DNA from: Udeniomyces pyricola
Lineage: Eukaryota; Basidiomycota; Tremellomycetes; Cystofilobasidiales; Mrakiaceae
Assembly: GCA_039545295.1 (NCBI GenBank)
Contig: BCIK01000001.1
Coordinates: 1,488,001 to 1,552,000, forward strand
Direction: 5' to 3'
DNA: 64,000 nucleotides
Numbering within the stretch: the stretch's first letter is position 1; each line of letters begins with the position of its first letter. Position numbers and translations under genes: made by a program. The notes below the pieces were generated by a model. It was not told the DNA's origin. It saw only the letters and a list, made by a program, of their open reading frames with translations, and made no database searches. Positions 37,351 to 51,874 of this stretch are shown in pieces.

Positions 37351-40300
37351 TCAAAAAGCACATGCTGCTATTGATCTCAAACGGTACCCTTCTCCCATTT
37401 CACCCTCCTCAAGCCCCAGCCCCAGGGCCGACGATTCATCCCAACGAACAGCAGAACTTCCATGCGTATTCCTCCTCGACCTCACATCTGGTATCGTATG
37501 CGTCGAAGAGTCCGTTGCAGGGCGAGGAGATGAGAGGGGAGGTGTGACAGTCTCCTCCGGGCCGACGAAATGTGGGTTATCCGGGCTCGCTCGCGGCGTG
37601 TTACATTCAATTGGACTGAGCAGGTCCGAAATGGCTAGGGAGAGCCGGCGAGGACCATCGTGCGAGTCAAGAAGGGATAGACGAAGCTCCGAAGGGGAGT
37701 GAAGGAGCCCGGATGAGTGATTGGTGATGGAATCAAGCTCGAGGGCAGCCGGACGGTGATGGACACGCGGCTTGTTGGTCTCATTGACGTTGAGGTGAAT
37801 ATCGGATGCGAGCCGAGACGGAATGGGCCGCATGTTGGGATCGCTGTGCTGATAACCCCCAAGATCATCCGACATGGATGAAGGATGGTAGGATGAAGCG
37901 GGAGTGGGTCCCTCATGATGATCCCCATGATATTGAGGGAGTGGGATAGCGTGATATGCAGGCAGATGACGGGAAGACAACGGATAAGAGGGATGTTGGC
38001 CGCGCTCGAGATTTTGGTGGATGTCGACGGCGGACATTGAAGGGGAATGATGGCTTATAGACTGAGGGGATTGATGTTTCGCCAATCCATGGCGCGATGA
38101 ATAAGAATTACGGGCCGAGGGGAATGACAGTCGGCGCTGTTTGAAGGATGAATGGGCATCTTCGGATCCGACCATCTCCTGGCTCGAAGACGGGACCCGT
38201 CCCCGGGTAGATGAGGGTTTCTGGAACCCCCAAAGCGATCCCTGGTAGTCCCCCTCATCCTCCCCAATCCTCGAGCGGTACCTTGGCCCTTCGTCTACTG
38301 GATGAGATTCGACTGCCTCCCTTCGGCCCCAAATGAGGTCCGATGTGCGAGTTTGGACGGATTGAGGAGTAGGAAACATGTGAGAAAGGGAGGGAAAACT
38401 TGATGTAGGGGTGGCATGGATTTTTACGAGGTGCGATTGCTGACGCGCGTGAGTCGTGCGAGAACGGTCGTGGCCCGAGGCGGTTCGGTCGTCATGCTCG
38501 ACAAGCGGCGCGTCCGAGCCGCGGGCACCGAATTCGCGCAAACTCGCGTCGGATCCAAGCGCAGCGTCGGGATCAGAGGAGATGTCAATGACGTTGGACG
38601 AGTAGGAGACATGGTGGGATGGATGGAGCTCGTGATGCTGGAGAACGTGCTGAGAGTTCTCTTTGAAGGACGGGCAGAATGATGGGTCATCATGATGAGG
38701 GCGCGTCTTTCCTGGGAGGCCGCCCGAAAGGTCATCGGACCCGACAGGGGTTGTGATGAGCGGCTCATCTTCAGCCTCTGGACCAATGCTTGTGGACAAC
38801 TGGGAAGGCACCATCGGGTGGGATCCTGTGAGACCCAGGAACTGAGCGGTGAAGGACGGATGTTGATGGAAGGAACTCTGCGTGGTGCTGAGCAAGGGAA
38901 AGGAAAAGTCGAGAGGCGAACCCGATGTGGAGCTAGGGCGACTACTGATCGGGCCCTCAGTGGTGTACGAAACGGAGGAAAGATGAAGGGCAGGAGGTGC
39001 ATGTCTCTGGTAGCGTCGTAAGATGGGGTCTCGTGTAAGAGAGTCGGTATTGCGTCGGATTAGAGGAGGAGAGATCAACGTAGTCAGCGGGGGAGCGGCG
39101 GGCTGATAAGGGGGCGAAGGGCCAGGGGCGGCGGAAAACGTAAGGGGTATAGGCACTTCGAGGACTTCGTCGGAGCGGAGAGATGCATCTTGGTTGAGAG
39201 GAAGCGAGTAATCTTGATAACACGATCTTTCGTTGGATTGTGGCGCGGAAGGAGGAGCCCAGCCGAGGAGACCTGGAGACGACAGGGGCTGGGTGCTGAA
39301 GTGACTCGGATCCGAGGGCGAGTAACTGGGGTATAGGCTCCGAGAGTGACGGTATTGCAAGGAGAGTAACCCTTGGTCCGCAGTACGTCCATGGGCCGAA
39401 TTGTCTTGTCTATAGGTCGAGTTGGCTCCCGAACCATTGATGATAAGTTTAAGGCCTCCTTCCCCCTCACCACGTGAACACCGGTCTCGGCCCGGACTTG
39501 TCGGCTCTCTATCCCACCTGCCCGCATCCTTGCTTGGACTTGCGCTCCTAGACGTCGATCTTTGCGCGTAAGAATAGTCTTGAAAACTCCTATTGCTTAG
39601 TCTTCGATCGTATTCGTCGTCGGTACTATGCGACTCATCCTCGTCCGAGTCGTTGTTGTAGGCGTATCTCGACCGCTTTGCTCTCACTGGGACGATCGAA
39701 GAAGATGAGGTCGAGGCACGCGAGGGAGGGGGTCGACTCGAGAGACCATTTTTGGTGTGCTCGTGGAAGGCCTTAGCAGAGATGGCTGTATGGATAGGGA
39801 GGAGGGCGTTGATGGTCCTTTCGTTGAGATCGGGTGACTCGCTGTGGACTGAGCCGCAATGTTGGCGCTGAATATGGAAAACCAATAGGCAACGATGAAT
39901 TGCGGGATAGATAAGCAGAAGACGAAAGAGAAGAGAAATTGTTTAGCAATGGAGGAGAGAAGAAACATTTCCAATCGGCCAGAACTGTCCATATCAGGAC
40001 AGAGAGTGGGCGAGAGGGCAGAGAGGGGCTAAGAGAAAGGGGGTCCGAAAAAGAATACATTGATGGAACGTGCACGCACGAGGTTGTCTATCCTCGAAAA
40101 TCCCTTGCCACAATGGCATGAGAAAGGCTTTTCGCCTGTGTGTTTACTGGAAATTTTGAGCCAATGAAGATAAGCGAAGAATAGGAGGCGTCAGACCGTC
40201 ATGATGCGTGAACGGCGTGACCAAAGAAGGTTGAGGCGGATAGTGATGCGCCCGATGCGCCCCAAGTCTACAATCGTTTACGAGTAAGCTTACCGAACAT

Positions 40301-40439
40301 GCCGGGCGAGGTGCTCGGATCGGGAGAAGCTCATCTTGCACGGATGATAGCCCGTACAAATGAAGCTTTTGGGTGCGCCAGGGCGGGAGTGATGGGCAGT
40401 CTTAGCCGGAGAAACGCTTGGACGAGGAGCACGAGGCAT
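37351..40439 (-). CDS. C2H2 zinc-finger transcription factor (stress/nutrient Rsv2/Usv1-like fingers)
   Basis: Predicted DNA-binding regulator. Exon 1 starts at 40439 (MPRAPRPSVSPAKTAHHS) and carries finger 1, FICTGYHPCKMSFSRSEHLARHVR. Exon 2 gives KHTGEKPFSCHCGKGFSRIDNL. Exon 3 (from about 39868) begins RQHCGSVHSESPDLNER. The linker HTGEKPF between the two fingers is canonical. Finger 2 has a one-residue Cys spacing (CHC). I associate the pair 'RSEHLARH ... SRIDNLRQH' with the fungal Msn2/Rsv2/Usv1 group that contacts C4T-type elements; this is from family knowledge, not tested. The remaining about 830 residues are Ser/His/Pro-rich and disordered, with RAKRSRY as a possible nuclear signal. 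The upstream spacer is the longest in the window (3.25 kb). Confidence 0.88.
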
Positions 40440-41606
40440 GACGAAGGGAAGAGAAACGGGTCCAAGGTGCAAAGAGAGGATAGCAGAGGGCGATGGCTGT
40501 TGGCGAGATGAAAGAAATGCGCGTGAGAGAGGTTGGAGGGACAGGTGAGAAAGGATATGTGTAGTCGTGAGGAAAAGAAAGGTCTCGAGGCTGCTCAATC
40601 GCTAGAAGAAAGCCTTATGAAATGAGTGGCTTGCGGGTGAGAATGGCTGGCTTCGAGCCAAGTGGGAGCGGGCGGAGGAATTGAGAGCGAGCGATAATAC
40701 TGAAGGGAAGGCGCTCAGGGGAGGGTAAAGAGAGAGCAGGAACAGGGAGAAGAGACGACGGAGAGAAGGGCTAGGCAGGGCCGGCGTGGGAAAAAGGGGG
40801 CTGACGGGGGGGCTGACAAGGGCGTGGTCTCGAGTTGTTTGGCTCTGCGGATGGCACGGCGAATGAGCCCAAAGGGATGCGGGAAACTTGGGTAAGGCCA
40901 GCTGTGAAGCGACGGAGCAGAGGCTGTTGGTCGACCGTACTTGTGGGATACGAGACGAGATGGAATTGATGGAAGCTGGAAGATCTGGATGAGCTGCTCA
41001 GAAGGTATTGCGCGACCAGGCGGGGGAGAGAGACGAAGGGGCAGTCAACTTATTCGTGGGAAGAAGGTCAGGGCGGCGGGACAGAGGGGGAGGGGGGGCC
41101 GAAGGAATAAACAAGGTTGCCGTTCCAGAGATCGGGACCATGTGCGAGCGAGCCGATGATCGGAAGTTTTCTACTCCTCCAATCAAGGTCTGCCATACAC
41201 CAGATTGCAAAACAAGATACATGGTTCATCATCTTGTTTGGTGCATATATCGTATATCGTGTATCGTGGCCGATGTATGTTGTATATTGTATCATGTCGC
41301 ATGCCGCGCGCGTGAGTAAGTGTTCATGCATCACGCACCATGGATTCCGTTCATCGTGCACGGTTATATATCAAGACATGGTATACGTCAATACGCATGC
41401 TGATTTTTTGCGCGCAAGATGTACTTGGGCGCGTCGACGTGTCGACCGAACTGCAATTAGACACAAGACTTCGAGGCCCTCCGAGATCTGATTTATGACA
41501 TCTGATGGTCTATCTTCCCGTCAAAAATCCATAGCCGGAAGTCGGGATGCCGGAACTGCTGAAGCCAGTTTACGATATGGAATGATTGAAACATTAGATT
41601 GAAGCA

Positions 41607-41620
41607 TGCAGCATGCTGCA
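41607..41620. repeat. Perfect 14-bp palindrome TGCAGCATGCTGCA
   Basis: Self-complementary sequence within the AT-rich spacer, embedded in further GCATGC and TGCATGATCA words. Confidence 0.8.
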
Positions 41621-43575
41621 GCATCGTGCATGATCAATTGCATCATCGATCTCATCATGCATATTTCATCAAAGCGTCGACTGCAATCATCGCAATGATC
41701 GATGGTCATCGCTCAACACTCATTGATCAACGTTCAACTTGTCGACGTGTATCTACGCTCAATCTATCATATCTGTACGTTCGACGTACGTACAGTTGCC
41801 GTCGATTCACAGGGCAAACTGATTGTAGCTTGCAGCCCGCAGCTTACACAGCCGCATGCTGACGATCTTGCACGAAGCTGCAGGTTCAAATTTCCGTAAG
41901 ACGATCGTGGCTACTTCGCGCGCCATATATGATGAGATGGTATATAGTACCGATACATGAAGAGACAGCCGACTGCTTATATATATATCTACTTGGGCAA
42001 GGCACTGCACTGTGCAGACGAGGGAAGGTTTCAGTACGTAGTACTCAAGCCTCAAGGGCGTCTCCACACTTCAGGCCTTAGGAGCTTAGGCCTCAGAGGC
42101 CGCGGCGCTCAGGGCCGCACACATCACATAAGCGCATTTGCATACAAACATATGCACTGGACGCGGCACGTCGAACGTTGAATACTTATCTAACGTCCGG
42201 TCTACGCTAATCGCGAGGAGCAACCAATGCGCAGCAGGGGGATGGACACGATATTCCCGACTTGGCCGGCCTCTACGTTTCATATGCATGAGCTCATAAG
42301 CTAGAATCTGTGAAATGAGAAGCTTAACGATATGTACTTATGGGTCAGCAAGTAGTCCTGGCATGGTCGGCACGATTCTTCAAAGCCATGGAAGTCAAAG
42401 TTTTCCGTGTTCGATTGGCGTCGAACGTAATTGAACGTTGAAGCTTCGTCGAATGGAGCGAGCCCTTAACCGAATTGAGAACCGAGCCCAAGTACCGAGC
42501 GGTCGCGCGCGGGCGTGACGCGTAAACGAGTGCACGCGCGAACGTCCTTCCATGACTTGGGATAAGGTTTGCAGCGGCGACGACGGCGTCGTGCTGTGGA
42601 AAGGAGCACAAACTGGCCGGTGATCTGGACCGTGGAGGGATCATCCATAGTGCATATGTAGTACGCACGTGAATACGTGAACAACTCACATCGTGCAGGT
42701 CGTATTAGACCGCATCATATATGGCACCCACAAGAGATTTCAGGCCTTCAAGCCTCGGGTTCAACGTCATACACTGTGCTTCTCAGTCGATTGCGTCTCT
42801 GTGAAGAGTTCTACGTTGAAGTTCTACGGAGTAATTGTACTTTCGTTTTTTTATTATTACATGAAAGCCAAGCTTGGGAAGTGAAATCCGGAAGCTTGGA
42901 TTTAGTACGATCGACGCGTTCTACAATCACCGACAGGTCACCTGCAGCCGAATTAGTCACCCGGAACAAGGATAGTTTTGACAGTTTCACCGGCAAGCTT
43001 ATACATATTGAATTGAAACTGCTCGATCGGATAACGCCGACCGAGCGGACACATTGGATATGATGCATGACGTGTGAGCGAACGAGAGAATGCGTGAGCA
43101 ATAAACCTTAATACGTGTCGGAATTCGGGTTTTGGACATATGAATCATGGACGTTCGGTTTATGCATTGCCAGGTGGCCGAACCGGCAATGAAGAATGAC
43201 GCTGATCCAGTCAACTCTCTCTATACCTATAAACCTATAATCTATCTATACTTTTCGGGTCCACCGATTTGGTCAGGTTGGATAGTAGATTAGATCGTCA
43301 CTCGTCAGGTGTCAGGCTTGAAAGCTTCAGCAGATCGTCGATCGATAGTCGGTATGCGGTACTCGGTCATATCATCGCGAGTCGCGCATCAATGTATACC
43401 CACTACACGTCTCCTACTTCCCACATATCACACGCCTTCGTCACATTAACGTCGCCTTCCCATTGATAGTTCCAACCACCTGCCGTCCATCTCGTATTCA
43501 AGCTATCATACATCGAGCCAGATGAAGAACGTGTCGGCCAACGCGCAACGCTCCTGCCAATCTTCTCTGGCCGGT

Positions 43576-43606
43576 NGCCTTCTCNCCCCCCCCCCCCCCC
43601 CCCCCC
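43576..43606. other. Ambiguous bases and poly-C run (assembly weak spot)
   Basis: Two N positions (43576 and 43585) followed by about 21 C. This is 3' of the PRP4K stop codon, so no coding sequence is affected. Confidence 0.9.
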
Positions 43607-43688
43607 GGTCTCACCTCGACTCCTCGGCCTCCTGCTCCTTCCCCTTCGCACAAACAGGTAACAGCCTCTGCTCATCGCATCGCTCCGA

Positions 43689-47084
<3,396 letters not shown>

Positions 47085-47787
47085 GGATGAGATGGAAAGG
47101 GTTGGGATCGAGGGGACAAGAAGTGCAAAAGGTTTGGGAGGAGACCGAGAACGTTCGGGTCGAGAAGATGTTGCGAAGGTGACCGAGATAGGGAAACAGA
47201 CAAGAGCGCAGCGTTTGAAGAAAGACAAGGGCGATGGAGGGGGATGAGGAAGCAGGGGGGTGAGACAACGATTTCTGTGGATCAAGGGTTCGCTTTTCAA
47301 GCAGCAAAGGTTTTACGATTGGCAAGGTATGGAGGTGAGAGATAGGATTGGTTGAGCCAGGGGAGAGCGGATGCGGAGAGGAGAGACCGAGGGCAATGGA
47401 TGGTTTGGGAAGAAGGGTCGATGGAAGGTCGAGGTGGGTGGATGTGAGGGGCAACCGGAGAAGGTCGACTTTGGCTGAGCCTGGCCGAGCTTATGAGCGC
47501 TCGATGATCATAAGGAGCTCTGTGGCGGTCAATTCATCGCAACGTATATATATATATATCATGACCAGCTGGATCCTCCTCCTTTTCTCTTGGTTTTCTG
47601 TTTCACTCTTGAAGATCATCCTGAGGTCCATAAGCCCGTTTAGGTGAGCCAAAGGCCAGGCAAACAAGATAAATTTCATTATATCGTAATTATAAGACCG
47701 CAAGACGTCTACACGTACAACACACATTACAAACCAGCATGAATTGAATCCGACCCAACCTCAACCTCATCTGGGGCCCGCGAGTCA
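47085..47787. promoter_or_regulatory. Spacer upstream of PRP4K
   Basis: 703 bp with the PRP4K promoter and the 3' end of the DUF6534 gene. It contains a TA dinucleotide tract at 47545-47559 and CT/GA-rich leader-like sequence next to PRP4K. No gene is seen. Confidence 0.6.
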
Positions 47788-50302
47788 TCACCACACGTCC
47801 GAGTCCACATCTAGCTGCCTTAGTTCATATTCGATTGGTGCGTCCGGGTCATACGCTCCGCTCGAGACCGAAGTTACCTGGGCCTGGGCAGGGAAGGAGT
47901 TGATAAGACGGATACTATCGGATCGATCAGGTTGCTGCTCTTGGATTCGGGCGATAGGTGTTGCTGGTCCATATGCAACCTGATGACGAAGTGAACGATG
48001 TACGTCAGTGAGAGTCGTTCAAGCGATGAGCCGGTCGAGAAGCAACGGACTGACCACGTAGTGGCCCAGATGATCATCGTGCTCCGGGGTGTCGAAACCT
48101 TCACTGATCTAAGCGAGTCAGACTAGGCGGCGTAAGCCATCCATCATGGAGAGAACAGTTGTTCCAGATACAAGAACAAAGTCGACGAGCAGAACAAGAT
48201 GGCGTACCTGAGACGTCGTCGTAACCAAGATGCCAAGAGGCATAGATTTTGTAGCACGATCGTATTTGCTCCGCTTGAGACTGTCACCACGAGTTCCCCA
48301 CCATCTGGGATGATGTTTGGACACTGGAGTTTCGAGCTCGGGTGGCATGTTCTGCTCTAGCGTCGAGATATGTCGATCCGCCCCGCCAAAGCCACTTCCC
48401 ACGAACCGGCCGCCCCCACATATGCACTTGCCATCTAGCGTGACATTCATTTCTCTTGACCCATCACTCCCTCGCATGTACCCAAACGCTCGTTCATTCT
48501 CGCGAGCCTCTTCCTCGGCCTTCAGCTCTACTCGTCGAAGAGCGTCGCGCGGAGAAGAAATGGCGGTGAGCACGGTGATGGTGTAGAGTCGAGGTAGAGC
48601 ACGAAGCATCATGTCCTCAAAGGTTGATGAAACAAGGAAGTATAGACAGAGTAAGGTGACTTGGGTGATAGCAAGGGCGGCTCCGTTGCAGATGGTTTGT
48701 TGGAGGAGTTGTTGTAGAACTGTGTTGGTGGCATGAACACCGGTGCCAGTCTGAACAAGGTGGGCTACGTTAGTAGCTGCAGAGCTAGCTTGCGACACGA
48801 TGTGATGAGATGAACGCGAGTTTGTTATGTCGACATGACGAACCTTGGCCATGTGTAAATCGTAGGACATGAGAGCGCATAGCAGGATGTCACCTATCGC
48901 ACTTGAGACAACCCAGATGAGCGTAGTGACGGCGAGGCTGGGATCCAACATGGGGGCGTCAGTTAGACGACATACGTGAAAATACGGTATTGCAAGGGGA
49001 CACAGACTCACAGGTCCCCTCGTAACAGGTTGTTTGCTCTCGCGGCTGTAATCCTTTGATGCCCGAAAAAGATGCGAGATGAGTAAAGTCCCTCATTCCA
49101 CCCCCCTTGCCACGGCGGTACGTGACGATCTAACAAGGCACCACAAGTACAGAAGAACGGCTCCCTCACGAGTTGGCATAATTCTGTAGATCAGTCAGGA
49201 AGATGACATATAGGTGTGTCAGAAGTGCAAGAAGGTTAAGCAACAAGGTCAGCAGCCAAAAGAAAAAACGATGACATACAAAGAATACGCCTGTAGCGGT
49301 AAGGCCAAAGATAAAGGCCACCGCACAGAAGAGGCCGGTCATAGCCAAGCATCCCACGCGAGTCTTGCTGATGGATCTTCCTCTGCCGAGGGCACGCGCA
49401 AAAAGGAAGGAGCGAGAAATGAAGAACATCTGGCAGATAAAGGCGATAAGGATGCCGCTGAAGTGATACATGGGGGAAACCAGGGTGAGTATGTGGTAGC
49501 ATCTTCTGGCCATCTGATCACGGATCAACAAACATGAAGAGCCCTCTTGCTTACGTTGAGTAGAGGGCAACAAGATCAATAGGCTTTCCGACGGTGGTCT
49601 TTGCATAGTTGCTGAGAGCGACACACCACGGAGGAAGAACAAGCAAGGCCATGAATCAGCGCTTGAACTTCAAGTGTTGGATGGTACAAAGGGGATATAA
49701 AGAGACGTGTATTCACCCCTGTAATGAACCAGGCGAGGTAGCGAACACAAGGCGTCAACAAACGATGCCATCAGAAGCACTCGCTTCATGAACGGAAAAA
49801 AAGTGAGCGAACCCAATTGATAGCGTTGTCCAATATGGTGTGAGTGATGTCGCACGCGCCGGAGGCGAAGTTGAGGATGAGCAGAGCGAGGATGACTCCC
49901 TTGGTTTTCTTTGAGTCTTGGGAGAAGAGACAGAAGTATCGCGCGACGAGTGAGATGATGATGCCTTGGCCCAGTTGAGAAAAGGCCGTGCCCTGAACGC
50001 GACGCGACGTGATGCCCGATGGATGGAGCGGAAGGTAGAGGAATTGAGAGTAGGGAGACAGTCAGGATGAGCGCATGCGTTCATTGTTGGAGGGATGAGA
50101 CACGAGAGAGAGGAAGCGAGAGGAGAGAGCGAGAAAAGAACGGTCAGCAAGGTTGTCGGTCCGGTGCAGGATCGGGGGGACGTCGCACAAGACCGAAGAG
50201 GGGCTTTGTCACTCTGAACCCCTGGGCACGTACCAGAACCAAGGGAACCAAGTAAGCTACCTGGTCGAAGCCAGGAGGATCAACATGCGTCGAGGTAGCC
50301 AT
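47788..50302 (-). CDS. Multi-pass membrane protein, DUF6534 type
   Basis: Integral membrane protein of a family expanded in basidiomycetes, function unknown. The start at 50302 gives MATSTHVDPPGFDQVAYLVP. Later exons encode hydrophobic helices: GIIISLVARYFCLF, GVILALLILNFASGACDITH, MYHFSGILIAFICQMFFISR, VGCLAMTGLFCAVAFIFGLT, SLAVTTLIWVVSSAIGDILL and GAALAITQVTLLCLYFLV. The block TNTVLQQLLQQTICNGAALA followed by LPRLYTITVLTAISSPRDALRR is the part that made me choose DUF6534: (T/N)..L..L.......G......, then Y....L..(L/I)..R. About seven helices are expected. The cytosolic tail is long, with ERAFGYMRG and a Cys/Gly motif CICGGG, and the final exon ends SDVW at 47788. An alternative is a generic seven-helix receptor-like protein. 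It is divergent from GT25. Confidence 0.75.
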
Positions 50303-51874
50303 CCGAGGGGTGAGAATGTGCTTGGGTGCACGAGACGGAACGAGCGTGGACGATACTAGGCCGATAGGGTACGGTTGGTTGAGTGTGTTAGGTGGACGGT
50401 GGGTGAGACAAGGAGAAGGGGTCCATCAGAACGCGGTCTGGGACAAGTTGATCAGAGGTTCCACGGTTAGAAAAGGCGCCCACCAGACAGACAGCTGGCT
50501 GCCTCCTCCATCCATTCCAGCTAACAATCCCGGCCCACTGGCAGGTCCCAAATCAATCAATCATATACCGATCAGAGAGGGAAGATATCTAATCTAGTTG
50601 GAAACTTTGTGAGCCGGGAAGGAGCATGACATATATACGTGCGTTGATTGGTGGAATATCTCCTATCAGTGAATCCAACCGACGGCCACGCCGGGCTTCG
50701 TCACACGTCGATTCGAGCCTGAAGACCTGCTGCAAACATCACGTGCTATTTCATAGGTCCTGCAGCACTACAATCAGAGAGACTCGCGGTTCGATCATAT
50801 GTTGGACACAGTATATCGTGTGACGTATGGACTAGAGCCTAATTGACAGATATATATGCGCAGGCATATCATAGCGCACGAAGCTCGAAGCTCGGCCTAG
50901 TATCGGCCGCCAATTGCTGCTAGCCACTAGCCAGTGGTATCGTCACGACGTCGAACTCGATCACGTACGCACGTCGCAGTACGAGCGCGAAGCTCAATCC
51001 TTGATTATGAAGATTTGTCTCGTACAATTTCTGCGTGCGATGACCAAACAATGACCGCGGTTCGGGACGTTGAACGTCCAACGTTTCAATCTGAACTGTT
51101 CATGCATTCCTGTAGACATCATTCAAACACGATTAGGTCTGGCACCGTCGACCCAAGTCGAACATGCTAATCAATGGGAAGGTGTTTTGGGCCCGACACT
51201 CAGAACTGCGCAGAGATGAGCCTGTCTGATAAATGCATGTCTGTTTGACCTGCGATCGTGGTCTGAATCTGAAGGCGATAATAATCATCCTAATGAGGCC
51301 GATGTCGGCGTGAGTAACTAAACATATATCTAACATTCTATAGTGAGCACCAACCTCCATCTGTGCCTATCGACCATCGTCCATCACCGCAACCTTCATA
51401 CCCCTCTGTACGGCCTCGATAGAGACCGTCGCTCGCTAGAGTAGCCTACTTGATACATACGGCTGGGGTGAAGAGATCCGTCTCAACAGAGGGGGAATAG
51501 TCAATAAAGTGTCCGGGACGTACAGCCGAAGCCGGGCTGCCGGCTCGCGACCACCATATTCTGGTAGCATTGCGTTAAGCTTCAAGGATCGCGCTCATGC
51601 ATGCCTGTGTCGCATCAATCAATCACTCACCTGCTGGCGAACATCTCACGTGATCATAGGCAGATCGTTGCTTGTTGTCTGCAATGGACATCACCCCGAG
51701 TCCGGTCAACCGGGGCTTCTGCTCTCGGGCCCCTTCATTTGGGTACTCCCTTCCCCGACCCATGGAGTCCTTCGCACAGGTCTTCTCTAGTCCTGCCTCC
51801 TTTTCTCTCTCCTCTTTTCTGACTTCCTCGAACGTGGTCTCACCAATCCCATTCCTATTATCGATCCATCCATC
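50303..51874. promoter_or_regulatory. Divergent spacer DUF6534 / GT25
   Basis: 1.57 kb upstream of both genes. 50600-51350 is AT-richer and contains ACGTTGAACGTCCAACGTTTCAA at 51067, TATATATGC near 50852 and repeated GAAGCTC words near 50881-50893. The compositional style is like the 16.3-17.0 and 41.2-43.4 kb spacers. The + frame at 51672-52043 overlaps the GT25 start and is out of frame with it, so it is not annotated. Confidence 0.5.

Larger units (their letters stand above)
40440..43688. promoter_or_regulatory. 3.25-kb AT-rich spacer upstream of the zinc-finger gene
   Basis: Longest gene-free stretch in the window, between the zinc-finger start and the PRP4K stop. 40440-41100 is purine-rich and may be 5' leader. 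41150-43400 is AT-rich, with many CATGCA, ATCGAT and TATATA words, a 14-bp palindrome (41607-41620), three AACGTTGAA/CAACGTTCAAC-type sites (41728, 42173, 42431) and a CpG-dense island at 42500-42545. Frames of 120-130 codons (41117-41491, 42677-43063) have no recognisable family or splice pattern. I see no transposon ends. Confidence 0.5.

Noticed and set aside
41117..41491. 124-codon frame in the AT-rich spacer as a gene
   Set aside because: No family similarity, no splice signals, unusual residue mix, and overlapping frames of equal length on the other strand.
41870..41900. GGTTCAAATTTCC as a tRNA T-loop
   Set aside because: The flanking 5-bp stem does not pair and no acceptor or anticodon stem is found at the right distance.
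42677..43063. 128-codon frame in the AT-rich spacer as a gene
   Set aside because: No recognisable domain or signal and codon choice unlike neighbouring genes.
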